NCBI GenBank assembly: GCA_963662175.1
Contig: OY759214.1
Span: forward strand, 4,278,001-4,342,000
Direction: 5' to 3'
From: Aradus depressus
Taxonomy: Eukaryota; Arthropoda; Insecta; Hemiptera; Aradidae
Length of the DNA stretch: 64,000 bases
Of this stretch, positions 13,795 through 22,350 are shown in pieces (positions within the stretch are counted from its first letter, which is position 1; the number at the start of each line of letters is the position of its first letter). A model generated the notes under the pieces. The model saw nothing but the letters and a program-made list of their open reading frames with translations. It was not told where the DNA came from and did not search any database. A program made the translations under genes and the position numbers.

Positions 13795-14041
13795 ACAAAG
13801 ATACGAATTCAGCTTCTGTTGTACTTAAAGCTACTGTTGCCTGTTTTTGTGATTTCCAAACTACTGTATTATTATATACTTTAAACAAATAGCCCGTCGT
13901 TGATTTCCTATCCCAGTCTCGAGCCCAATCGGCATCGGCATATCCTATCAACGGCGCACTCTTATTACACTTCGTATACACTAAAGCATAGCCTACCGTA
14001 TGTTTAACATATCTCATAATTCGTCTAAGTGCTAACCACAA
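13775..14041 (-). pseudogene. Copia RNase H, N-terminal part (frameshifted)
   Basis: 88 codons containing the Copia RNase H core: ALRRIMRYVKHT, then GYADADWA with the first catalytic Asp, RKSTTGY, and STTEAEF with the catalytic Glu. It is out of frame with the RT fragment upstream (break between about 14,041 and 14,110) and with the C-terminal fragment downstream (break near 13,790). RNase H would degrade the RNA strand of the RNA-DNA hybrid during reverse transcription. The motifs look intact and only the frame is broken. Confidence 0.85.
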
Positions 14042-14070
14042 TTCTTTGGTCGGTTTTGACTGAAATCGAC

Positions 14071-14757
14071 TTAAGTAATAAACGGAAGTTCTAAATCAGG
14101 TCTTGAACCAACAGTCGCATACATTAGAGATCCTATCATCGATCTACATTCTTTTTCATAATTCTGATTAATTGTACATGACTCATCCATTTTAAAATTA
14201 GCATCCATAGGAGTATCACACTCCTTACAGTCATTCATTCCAAATTTCTTTAACACACCTTTTAAATATTTAGTCTGATCAATGACAATACTATCAGACC
14301 TTTTAGTTATTGCAATGCCTAAGTATGTTAAATTTTCATGGCCCATATCTTTCATTCTAAATTTTGATGACGAAAATTCTTTTACTAAATGTATTTCTTT
14401 CAAGTTACTTCCTAAGATCAACAAATCATCAACGTACAATAATAAATACAAGTCTCCGTTTTTATACATACAATAATCATTATCTGATCTTTCGAACCCA
14501 TATTCAGTAATGGTCGTATTAAAACATTCATACCAATATTTTGGTGATTTCCTTAACCCATACAATGACTTTGTTAATTTTAGCACATGCCCATTTTCAA
14601 CAGTCACACCTTCAGGTGGTTTCAAGTATACTTCTTCGTCAATTCTACCGTATAAAAATGCTCCCTTTACATCCATTTGATGTATATAGTAATTTCTTTC
14701 ACACGCTACCGATAACAATATTCTTAACGTTTGAAAGTACTGGAGAATACACTTCAC
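14071..14757 (-). pseudogene. Copia reverse transcriptase, central part (frameshifted)
   Basis: 228 codons with the Copia RT core: MDVKGAFLYG with the first catalytic Asp (about residue 29), LYGLRKSPKYW, LLLYVDDLLIL with the YVDD box (about residues 108-111), RMKDMG and LTYLGI, and GSLMYA near the end. The fragment overlaps the upstream one by 59 bp in a different frame, with the break near 14,740 just after the VYSPVL motif. It ends at a stop after RPDL, where the next frame should take over. All RT catalytic residues are visible, so the inactivation is by frame only. Confidence 0.88.
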
Positions 14758-15666
14758 TAAAATTATCTTCTTGTTGAAAGCCCCTTACTACTAATCGCGC
14801 TTTGTACACCTCTTTGTCTTTCACCTCTTTCCTTGCAAATACCCATTTACAGTCTATCAGCTTAACGTTTTCAGGAGCTGCAACTGTTATCCACGTCTCA
14901 CTTTCTTTTAATACTTTTATTTCTTCTTTCCATAGTTTTTTATCTTTTCTTTCTTCAATGTCTTCATAGTTTTTAGGTACATCAGTTAGGCTTCCCAATA
15001 GAGCATATAATGATTCATTCTGCTCTTCGTAGCTCATGTCCATTGCGAAATCCTTTTGCCATTGAGGTTTTTGAACATTCCTCTTTACTCTTCCTGAATC
15101 TTGACCTTGTATTGCTCTTTTCTGACTATTATCATCTTCAGTCTGGTCTTGATCTTTAATTATTATTTTAGGAATTACCCTAGTTTCTTTTTCTGGTTCT
15201 TTATTTTTCTCTTTAACTTCAGGTTCTTTATCGATAGATCTATCTTCAATAGCCGGTATATAAACCATCTCTCCTTTAACTTTTGGTCGTTCATCGAATA
15301 TTACGTTTCTTGCACTCACTATCTTATAGTTTTCATCATCCCATAGTCTATATCCTCCTTGACAGTAACCCATCATTATCATTTTCTTCCCTTTATTGTC
15401 TAGTTTCTTTCTCCATTCTTTAGGTACGTGATTATATGCAACACTACCAAAAACTCGCATGTTTGATACATCAGGTTTTCTGCCTTCCCACATTTCACTA
15501 GCAGTTACTTCTCTTCCTGATACTGGACTTCTATTCGTTGCGTAGTTTGAGTAGAGTACCGCCTCTCCCCAAAATTCCTTTCGCACGTTTGATTCAATCA
15601 TTATGGTTCTCGCTTTATCCATTAATGTTCTGTTAAGTCTTTCGGCTACACCATTCATTTCAGGAT
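14699..15666 (-). pseudogene. Copia integrase C-terminal half and RT start
   Basis: Continuation of the Copia polyprotein after the gypsy insertion. It begins with the NPEMNGVAERLNRT segment carrying the catalytic Glu of the D,D35E integrase, then the integrase C-terminal region, an acidic and lysine-rich linker (many E/K, about codons 190-250 of the open frame), and the RT entry motifs WKEEI, CKWVFARK and YKARLVVRG. The open frame reads on upstream into the gypsy LTR up to 15,808, but those 51 codons are LTR sequence and not Copia protein. Frame is lost near 14,740. Removing the gypsy element and one target copy would leave this fragment in frame with the 20,337-22,119 fragment. Confidence 0.88.
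15663..15666. other. Target site duplication of gypsy element, left
   Basis: GGAT, repeated at 20,333-20,336. The neighbouring A is shared with the LTR end, so a 5-bp duplication cannot be excluded. Ty3/gypsy elements usually make 4-5 bp duplications. Confidence 0.85.
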
Positions 15667-15869
15667 TGTAGCGACCTATGTATCGGAGGATCCAACATGG
15701 ATTTAGGAACTCACCATACAGCTTCCATTTACGGCCGACAGGTGCATCCAAGTCAGTCCTCAAGAAACCTTTGTACAAGCTTGTTTCGATTAAAATTGAT
15801 GTCCCCAAATAAATGTGTTGGGTATTAATATTATTAGAATTAAGCCCCCAACAATTGGTGACCCCAACA
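15667..15869 (+). repeat. Gypsy 5' LTR
   Basis: 203 bp, TGTAGCGACC to CCCCAACA, identical by eye to 20,130-20,332. AATAAA at 15,808-15,813 is a likely polyadenylation signal. The final 16 bp duplicate the PBS region that follows, so a PBS-like TGGTGACCCC lies inside the LTR at 15,856-15,865. Confidence 0.95.
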
Positions 15870-15871
15870 AT

Positions 15872-15882
15872 TGGTGACCCCG
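15872..15882 (+). other. Gypsy primer binding site, tRNA-Trp type
   Basis: TGGTGACCCCG, two bases after the LTR. It is complementary to the 3' end of animal tRNA-Trp (GGGGTCA plus CCA) over 11 nt. A second copy of TGGTGACCCC lies exactly 16 bp upstream, inside the LTR. Confidence 0.8.
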
Positions 15883-15934
15883 TATTGAACTGTTCAACAT
15901 TATTTATAGTGATATTTCAAGTAAGTAGTGTAAA
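15883..15934 (+). other. Gypsy 5' leader
   Basis: Short untranslated stretch between the PBS and the gag start codon. AT-rich; no distinct element seen. Confidence 0.6.
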
Positions 15935-16768
15935 ATGTCTACAAGTGAAAGTGGGACCGGTGCAGAAGCACATTTTCCTAACATGGCCGAAGCGAGCCAC
16001 AACCTCGAAGCAAGTAAGGTTAGCATTAAAATTCCCCCTTTTTGGCAACAAAAACCTGAAATATGGTTTTACCAAATTGAAGCACAATTTAATATTAATA
16101 AAATTACATCGGAGGAAACAAAATTTAATTATGTGGTATCACAAATGGATCCGAAGTATATAGAAAACATTTGGGATATCATTCAAGGGACTGCTACAAA
16201 TAAATATACTAGAGCTAAGGAAACACTTCTTAATATTTTTAAAGAAAGTGAACAATGTAAGATTAAGAAATTAATTACGGGATTAGATCTCGGAGATATG
16301 AGGCCTAGTCAATTATTGAGAAAAATGCGGAACCTGGCTGGTACTGATATTTCTGACACAGTTTTAAAAACACTCTGGTTAGAAAAACTCCCAGATTCTA
16401 TAAAGAATGTTCTCATTGTTAGTGAGGAAACTTTAGACAAAATAGCCATTATAGCTGACAAAATTGTGGAAATGAACCCACATAGAGACATATGTAGTGC
16501 TGATAGTAGACCCAGTCAAGATGCTCTAATTCAAGAATTGTTAACTAAAATTTCAAGCCTCGAGTTACAAATAAATGAAATCTCCGGTCGGTCTCGTTCT
16601 CACCACCGAGACCACAGTCGCAACCGTGGTACTAGCAAACCCAGAAAACGATTTGACCCACAGGGTAAATATTGTTTTTTTCATTTCCAGTTTGGAAAAA
16701 AATGCTACCCTGATAAATGTCGTCAACCATGCGCCTGGAAAAGTCAGGAAAACTCCAACCTGCAGTAG
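15935..16768 (+). CDS. Gypsy Gag protein
   Basis: 277 aa structural polyprotein that would form the virus-like particle and package element RNA. ATG at 15,935 is the first in frame after the leader. Residues about 30-75 carry the IPPFW...WFYQIEAQF capsid start typical of CsRn1-like elements. A basic Arg/His/Ser-rich stretch covers about 215-240. The nucleic-acid-binding zinc box follows as C247-x2-H250-x11-C262-x3-C266, a C-H-C-C arrangement. The stop (16,766-16,768) lies 52 nt inside pol, which is in the -1 frame. Two in-frame runs that could serve as slippery heptamers (T7 near 16,673 and A7 at 16,696-16,702) lie upstream of the overlap. Confidence 0.92.
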   Translation: MSTSESGTGAEAHFPNMAEASHNLEASKVSIKIPPFWQQKPEIWFYQIEAQFNINKITSEETKFNYVVSQMDPKYIENIWDIIQGTATNKYTRAKETLLNIFKESEQCKIKKLITGLDLGDMRPSQLLRKMRNLAGTDISDTVLKTLWLEKLPDSIKNVLIVSEETLDKIAIIADKIVEMNPHRDICSADSRPSQDALIQELLTKISSLELQINEISGRSRSHHRDHSRNRGTSKPRKRFDPQGKYCFFHFQFGKKCYPDKCRQPCAWKSQENSNLQ

Positions 16769-19700
16769 AGATTGCGACGAGCTCTATTGCAGATAATATT
16801 GAAAATCGTCGAAATTTCCGCTTATTTGTTAATGACAAAAAAACGGGTGGGCGATTTCTTATTGACAGTGGAGCCGATATTTCTTTAATTCCAGCCAAGG
16901 CTACAGATAAAATTACATCTTCTAACTTTAAATTATATGCTGCAAACGGCACGTCCATACCTACCTACGGCGTCACATTACTGACACTGGATCTAGGACT
17001 TCGTCGTGAATTTAGGTGGTTATTTATAAAAGCTGACATAACTCGAGGGATAATTGGTGCAGATTTCTTGAATCATTTTAACTTATTGATTGACTTACAT
17101 AAACATAGATTAATTGATGCAGTCACTAAACTTAGCACTTCAGGTAGTGTACTGGCTGTATCAGGAAACGAAGTCATTAGCACAATAAATAAGTCTCAAG
17201 CAAAGTTTGCACATCTGTTCACCTTATACCCTGAATTAACGAAGCCATCATTTTCGCCCAATCACACGAAACATAATATTCAACACTATATCACCACCAC
17301 AGGATCTCCAGTGCATTGTAAGGCAAGACCTCTCGCTCCTAAACGATTACAACAGGCCAAACGGGAATTTCAATTTATGTTGGATCAAAATATTATCCGA
17401 CCATCGAGTTCAGAATGGGCAAGTCCGTTACATGTAGTTGATAAAAAAGATGGATCTATCCGTCCTTGTGGTGATTATCGCTTATTAAATGCCAAGACCG
17501 TACCAGATAGATATCCTATACCTCGCATAGAAGACTTCCATCACATATTAAATGGAGCTACTATTTTTTCTAAAATAGATTTACATAAAGCATACTACCA
17601 AATTCCGATAGCAGAGGAAGACAAAAGCAAAACGGCTATAATTACACCTTTTGGTTTATACGAATTCAACGTTATGAGTTTTGGTCTCAGGAATGCCCCT
17701 TCCACCTTCCAACGATTTATTAACACAGTGTTTCATGGTTTGGATTTTGTTTTTCCGTTCATGGATGACATCCTGGTCGCTTCAGCTACGGAAGAAGAAC
17801 ACTGTGAACATCTTCGTCTTATTTTTGAACGACTACAACGTTTTGGTCTCCGCATTAATGCTTCAAAATCAGAGTTAGGTGTTGAAGAATTACAATTTTT
17901 GGGCTACTTGATCACGCAAGATGGTTCCAGACCAGTACCTGAGAAGGTAAAGGCAATCAGAGATTTTAAATTACCAGAGACAGTACAACAACTTCGTGCA
18001 TTTCTAGGTGTCATTAACTTTTATAGACGATATATAAGAAATGCAGCGGAAACTCAGGCTATCCTTCATGACTACTTAAAAGGTTCCAAGAAAAATGATA
18101 AAACTAAAATAGTCTGGACTGAGGAGGCTATACAACAATTTGAACGCTGTAAAGATGATTTAGTAGATGCTACACTCCTAACTTTTCCAGATTCACGATT
18201 TCCGCTGGCGGTTTTTACTGATGCGTCTGATATAGCAGTGGGAGCTGTATTACAGCAGCACGAACAATCCGGATGGAAACCTATCGCTTTTTATTCCAAA
18301 AAATTAAATGATGCTCAAAAAGCCTATAGTGCTTACGACAAGGAATTATTAGCAATTTATTTGGCAATTAAACAATTTAAGCATCTACTGGAGGCACAAA
18401 CATTTACAATATTTACCGATCATAAGCCTATTACATATGCATTCTTCCAGAAAAATGATAAAGCATCGCCACGTCAAGTACGCCACTTACAATATATTTC
18501 GCAGTTTACAACCGACATTCGACATATTAGTGGAAAAGCTAACATAGTGGCCGACACGTTTTCAAGACTTGAAGAAGTTTCAGTAATTGACTATGAAGAA
18601 ATTGCTCGCAATCAAGAAAATGATCAGGAATTACCAACATTATTACAAGACTCCAGTTTAAATATGAAACAATGCAACATAATGTCAAAAAAGCCTCTCT
18701 GGTGCGATGTAGCTACGAACAATATCCGACCCTACATCCCAGAAGCGTTTCGCTACGAAATATTTAAGCAAATCCATAATTTGGCACATCCAGGAGTCAA
18801 AACAACAGTGAAACAAATAACGTCAAAATTCATATGGCCAGCCATCAAAAATGATATTAGAAAATGGACTCAAAGTTGCTTGAGTTGTCAACGCAACAAA
18901 GTGTCACGCCATACAAGGTCAGAAATAGGGACGTTCGAACCACCGGATGGACGATTTAGTGTCGTTCATGTGGACGTCATTGGGCCATTGCCACCCTCAC
19001 AAGGAAATATTTACTGCATGACCTGTATCGACCGATTTACGAGTTGGATGGAAGTAATTCCTATGGCTAATAATACTGCAGAAACAATTGCAAAATTATT
19101 TTATAGTAATTGGATCGCAAGGTTTGGAGCGCCAGCTTCCATAGTAACTGACCAAGGCCGACAGTTTGTTAGTGAACTTTTTACCAATTTAGCTTCGTTA
19201 TGTGGAGCAAAAATACAGCATACGACACCTTATCATCCGCAATCGAACGGTAAGGTGGAGCGCTTACACAGGACTTTAAAAGCCGCAATTAGGGCTCAGA
19301 ATAATCCGACATGGACAGATAGTTTACCTACAGTCTTGTTAGGAATGCGTACAGCATTAAGGGATGGTTCGAAACATTCCATCGCAGAAATGGTTTATGG
19401 GACTACGATAAGAATCCCAGGAGAATTTTTTGATCCATCGTCACTTCCTGTGAATACAGACAATTTTGTGTCTGATCTTCAACAATATATGGCACAATTA
19501 AGACCAATGGATTCACGTAAAGCTTGCAACAAATCACTGTTCAGGCATAAGGCTTTGGAATCGTGCTCACACGTATTTTTACGAGTAGATCGTGTCAAAA
19601 AGTCTTTGGAACCACCATATGAAGGGCCATTTGAGGTAATCGTTCGACAAGATAAATATTTCACCCTTAGAATTAAAAACAAGGACACCAACATATCTGT

Positions 19701-19932
19701 GGATAGACTCAAACCTGCACATTTAATGGTAACTGGATTAGATCATAGTGACACGTTCAGTGAGGGTACGGGCACGAAAAAATTACAACCAAAGACGAGC
19801 ACAACAAAGATACCTCCAACAACCCTTGCCGAGCATCAGCAACAAAAGTCGTCCCGCAGTGGCAGAATTGTTCATTTCCCACGACGTTTTCTTGACGAGC
19901 TACAGGCAAGAGAGAAACATACCAGACGATAA
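16717..19932 (+). CDS. Gypsy Pol polyprotein (protease, RT, RNase H, integrase)
   Basis: 1,071 aa. Aspartic protease [10 protein letters not shown] with D50; RT with [25 protein letters not shown] and the FMDD box (M349-D350-D351); RNase H starting at FTDAS (D502), with KELLAI and FTDHKP; integrase with the H-H-C-C zinc domain (IHNLAHPG...CLSCQ), core D753, D812 and E848 (a D-x35-E spacing), and a GPF-type C-terminal module (EGPFEV...VDRLKPAHL). The frame opens only at 16,717, because TGA at 16,711 and TAA at 16,714 precede it. Expression must therefore use -1 shifting within the 52-nt overlap with gag or initiation at ATG 16,717. All domains are full length, so this protein could be functional. 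Confidence 0.93.
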   Translation: MSSTMRLEKSGKLQPAVEIATSSIADNIENRRNFRLFVNDKKTGGRFLIDSGADISLIPAKATDKITSSNFKLYAANGTSIPTYGVTLLTLDLGLRREFRWLFIKADITRGIIGADFLNHFNLLIDLHKHRLIDAVTKLSTSGSVLAVSGNEVISTINKSQAKFAHLFTLYPELTKPSFSPNHTKHNIQHYITTTGSPVHCKARPLAPKRLQQAKREFQFMLDQNIIRPSSSEWASPLHVVDKKDGSIRPCGDYRLLNAKTVPDRYPIPRIEDFHHILNGATIFSKIDLHKAYYQIPIAEEDKSKTAIITPFGLYEFNVMSFGLRNAPSTFQRFINTVFHGLDFVFPFMDDILVASATEEEHCEHLRLIFERLQRFGLRINASKSELGVEELQFLGYLITQDGSRPVPEKVKAIRDFKLPETVQQLRAFLGVINFYRRYIRNAAETQAILHDYLKGSKKNDKTKIVWTEEAIQQFERCKDDLVDATLLTFPDSRFPLAVFTDASDIAVGAVLQQHEQSGWKPIAFYSKKLNDAQKAYSAYDKELLAIYLAIKQFKHLLEAQTFTIFTDHKPITYAFFQKNDKASPRQVRHLQYISQFTTDIRHISGKANIVADTFSRLEEVSVIDYEEIARNQENDQELPTLLQDSSLNMKQCNIMSKKPLWCDVATNNIRPYIPEAFRYEIFKQIHNLAHPGVKTTVKQITSKFIWPAIKNDIRKWTQSCLSCQRNKVSRHTRSEIGTFEPPDGRFSVVHVDVIGPLPPSQGNIYCMTCIDRFTSWMEVIPMANNTAETIAKLFYSNWIARFGAPASIVTDQGRQFVSELFTNLASLCGAKIQHTTPYHPQSNGKVERLHRTLKAAIRAQNNPTWTDSLPTVLLGMRTALRDGSKHSIAEMVYGTTIRIPGEFFDPSSLPVNTDNFVSDLQQYMAQLRPMDSRKACNKSLFRHKALESCSHVFLRVDRVKKSLEPPYEGPFEVIVRQDKYFTLRIKNKDTNISVDRLKPAHLMVTGLDHSDTFSEGTGTKKLQPKTSTTKIPPTTLAEHQQQKSSRSGRIVHFPRRFLDELQAREKHTRR

Positions 19933-20116
19933 GTGAGATAAGTGTTGTGAAAAGTTATACGCATAAGTTTTTCTAATTTCTGAACATTTTATGTTACACA
20001 CTATGTTATACATTGTATACTATGTTTTATGTTGTTTACAATATCTATATATTTTTTTTTTTTCTCTTTGCCATAAATGGGGCTGTCAGGTTGCCTTGTG
20101 TCGTTACTTAGTAACT
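19933..20116 (+). other. Gypsy 3' untranslated region
   Basis: AT-rich stretch between the pol stop and the polypurine tract, with a T-run near 20,050-20,062. No coding signal seen. Confidence 0.7.
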
Positions 20117-20129
20117 GAGGAAGGAGTAG
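20117..20129 (+). other. Gypsy polypurine tract
   Basis: GAGGAAGGAGTAG immediately before the 3' LTR, the usual site and composition for plus-strand DNA priming. Confidence 0.8.
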
Positions 20130-20332
20130 TGTAGCGACCTATGTATCGGAGGATCCAACATGGATTTAGGAACTCACCATACAGCTTCCATTTACGGCCG
20201 ACAGGTGCATCCAAGTCAGTCCTCAAGAAACCTTTGTACAAGCTTGTTTCGATTAAAATTGATGTCCCCAAATAAATGTGTTGGGTATTAATATTATTAG
20301 AATTAAGCCCCCAACAATTGGTGACCCCAACA
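20130..20332 (+). repeat. Gypsy 3' LTR
   Basis: 203 bp, identical by eye to the 5' LTR. AATAAA at 20,271-20,276; internal PBS-like TGGTGACCCC at 20,319-20,328. Followed directly by the GGAT target copy and Copia sequence. Confidence 0.95.
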
Positions 20333-20336
20333 GGAT
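20333..20336. other. Target site duplication of gypsy element, right
   Basis: GGAT, matching 15,663-15,666. Confidence 0.85.
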
Positions 20337-22119
20337 TATATGCTACAGTGTGTAGTAACCTTATTCCACTCACTTCACAAAATTTCAAAAATTCACTTGA
20401 CAGATATTCTCTACCATTGTCTGACTTTAGTTTTAACAAATTAATATTAAAATGTCGTGTTGCATAATAATAAAATTTTTTAAATTTATCGAACACTTCC
20501 GATTTGCTTTTCATTAGGTACACAACAACAAAATGGGTGTAGTCATCTATAAATGTTATAAAATACTTATTGCCGTCCCATGTCTCGGGTGTTATTGGTC
20601 CGCAAACATCTGTATGTACTAACTCTAGCGGTTTAGTCGCTCTATACCCTTTCCTGTTGAATGGTAATTTCGTCATTTTCCCTAAGGTACAGGGCTCACA
20701 TAACGTACTCTCAATTCTCATATTTTCAATTTCACTCATACCTTTAACCAGATTTCTTTGTATCAGTATTTTTAAATTATTTAGCCCTAAGTGACCGAAC
20801 CGTCTATGCCATAAATTTATTAAATTTTGTTCATTCTTTGATGAATAATTGCAGTTTAACATATCACAAAATGTCTCAACAATATATAGACTACCTTCTT
20901 TATCTCCTATCATTGTTAATATATTGTTCTTAAATACTTTTACCTTACCCTTAGAAAATACTATTTCAAAACCTTTCTCTTCAATTTTAGATACAGAAAG
21001 TAAATTTTTTCTCAGTTCCGGTACATAATACACATTTGTTATCGTACACACTTGCTTTTTCCTACCTATCATACTATACAATTTTAGATTTCCGATACCT
21101 GTTGCTTTGAGACTCATTCCGTTCTTGGCCACAGCTATTTGTCTCGGCTTTGTCAATTCGATATAGTCAACAAACCACTCTTTTGTGTTTATCAGGTGGT
21201 CAGTACACCCAGAATCCATACACCACACAACGCTTTCCTTGTTTTCATTTTCACACTTAAGCACCTCTCTTTCACATACGTATATCGCATCATCATGTAG
21301 TTCTTCCAGCATGTGAGACTCTCTTCCCTGTCCTCTTCCTCGATGCTCTTGTTGACTGCGACCTCTTCCTCGGTTGTATTGGTATCTATTTCCACCGTTG
21401 TCTCCTTGTGTATGAAAATTATCTTGTCTATATTTCGTAAAACCATAGCTACTACCTTGTCCTTGATAATTCTGTCGTCGTTGACGACATTGCCATTTCT
21501 TATGACCTGGTTTACCACATCCGTAGCACAAGAATGCATAATCGACATCTTGATTTCCTCCCATTGATTTCTTTCGTTTTTCTTCTTCACCCAATAGTCT
21601 GTCTTTCACAAAATCCACCTTTAAACTTTCCACCGTTTCTAGTGCTGTAATCACTGCCTCATATGATTTAGGCATTGATAGTAAAATGTAGCTTACTCTT
21701 TCTTCTTCTTTTATGTCAGCATTTGCATCTTTTAATTGACCGAATAACTCTTCTAACTTAACAAGATGATTTAATAATGGGCTGTTTTCGTTATATTTAA
21801 TTTCACTCAACTTTCTTCTAATAAACAATTGTCCTCGCACACTTTTCTTCACGAAATTGTCTTCCAGATTTTTATACATTAAATAAGCACTAGCTTTATC
21901 CTTCAGATATTCCAAGTGGCTATCTGCCACGCCTCCAATAATTATGGCTTGTGCTTTTGCTTCCATTTTTGCATTTGCCTCCACCGTTATATAGGTTTCA
22001 TCTTCGATTGCTTTTTCTATGCCATTTTCCTTCAAAATACTTTTTATACGAAATGCCCAAGCACTAAAGTTTTCACCAGCAAACGGCGTAAGGTTGTAGT
22101 ACTTTTCTTTCGTTGCCAT
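20337..22119 (-). pseudogene. Copia Gag-protease-integrase, N-terminal part
   Basis: 595 codons of Copia polyprotein from ATG 22,119 to the gypsy insertion. Gag region about 1-190; zinc knuckle C198-x2-C201-x4-H206-x4-C211 (CYGCGKPGHKKWQC); Arg/Gly/Gln-rich tail to about 265; aspartic protease with D302 in WCMDSGCTDH; GAG-pre-integrase H-H-C-C (H438, H443, C474, C477); integrase core D504 (VHTDVCGP) and D567 (KSDNGREY). The catalytic Glu lies on the far side of the insertion at 15,6xx. The open frame continues through the gypsy LTR to 20,104, adding about 76 meaningless codons. No stop or frameshift is visible within the Copia part. Confidence 0.92.
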
Positions 22120-22174
22120 TTATATTTTTACTTTTACTCTTACCTATTTTTTAATCTTCAATTATCTTGACGAA
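22120..22174 (-). other. Copia 5' leader
   Basis: Short AT-rich stretch between the PBS and the gag start codon. No other feature recognised. Confidence 0.6.
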
Positions 22175-22189
22175 CTGGGCCCATAACCC
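22175..22189 (-). other. Copia primer binding site, internal initiator tRNA-Met type
   Basis: The plus strand reads CTGGGCCCATAACCC, matching the anticodon-stem/loop region of animal initiator tRNA-Met, so the minus-strand element RNA is complementary to it. The site abuts the 5' LTR with no spacer. Priming by a half-molecule of tRNA-iMet at this internal site is established for Drosophila copia. A 3'-acceptor match starting TGG is not seen here. Confidence 0.88.
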
Positions 22190-22345
22190 TATTAAATTTA
22201 TTACATGAAAATAGGATAAGAAAATACAAGGACAAACTATTGGCAACTATGTTTCATTTTTATTAACTGTAATATTGAACTGAACATTTTATACTTTTTA
22301 CAAACATATGACTTTTATATTAACAGTGATATTGCCATCTCAACA
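22190..22345 (-). repeat. Copia 5' LTR
   Basis: 156 bp. On the minus strand it starts TGTTGAGATGG, has a TATAAAA box (plus-strand TTTTATA at 22,287-22,293) and AATAAA strings, and ends TTTAATA. Differs from the 3' LTR at four bases, with no indels. Confidence 0.95.
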
Positions 22346-22350
22346 GTAAC
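22346..22350. other. Target site duplication of Copia element, right
   Basis: GTAAC, matching 13,307-13,311. Confidence 0.93.

Larger units (their letters stand above)
15667..20332 (+). mobile_element. Ty3/gypsy LTR retrotransposon, CsRn1-like, apparently intact
   Basis: 4,666 bp, inserted in the integrase region of the Copia element in the opposite orientation. Order: 5' LTR, tRNA-Trp-type PBS, gag (277 aa), pol (1,071 aa, protease-RT-RNase H-integrase), polypurine tract, 3' LTR. The LTRs (203 bp each) are identical by eye. The tRNA-Trp-type PBS and the C-H-C-C zinc box in Gag, in place of the usual C-C-H-C, are features reported for the CsRn1 lineage of Ty3/gypsy, and the PPFW...WF..IEAQF Gag start is also typical of it. 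All pol catalytic motifs are present and no internal stop interrupts gag or pol. There is no env-like frame. It is probably a very recent insertion. Confidence 0.93.
13312..22345 (-). mobile_element. Copia-type LTR retrotransposon carrying a nested gypsy element
   Basis: 9,034 bp in total; about 4.4 kb once the nested gypsy element and one target copy are discounted. Read on the minus strand the order is 5' LTR (22,190-22,345), a PBS matching initiator tRNA-Met, gag-protease-integrase-RT-RNase H, polypurine tract, 3' LTR (13,312-13,467). Integrase before RT is the Copia (Pseudoviridae) order. Ends are TGTTGAG and TTTAATA, so the usual terminal CA is TA in both LTRs. The 5-bp target duplication is GTAAC. 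LTRs differ at 4 of 156 positions. The polyprotein is broken by the gypsy insertion and by three frameshifts downstream, so this copy is not autonomous. Confidence 0.95.

Noticed and set aside
15667..15808. N-terminal 51 residues of the minus-strand frame ending at 14,699, and the matching tail of the frame at 20,104-20,336
   Set aside because: Both are translations of the gypsy LTR in antisense; identical because the LTRs are identical, not a conserved protein domain.
14282..16163. Plus-strand open frames overlapping the Copia element and the gypsy leader (14,282, 14,541, 15,101, 15,813)
   Set aside because: They are antisense or out-of-frame shadows of recognised retroelement coding sequence, with no domain of their own.
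15667..20332. Envelope gene in the gypsy element (errantivirus)
   Set aside because: Only 197 bp lie between the pol stop and the 3' LTR, with no third frame.
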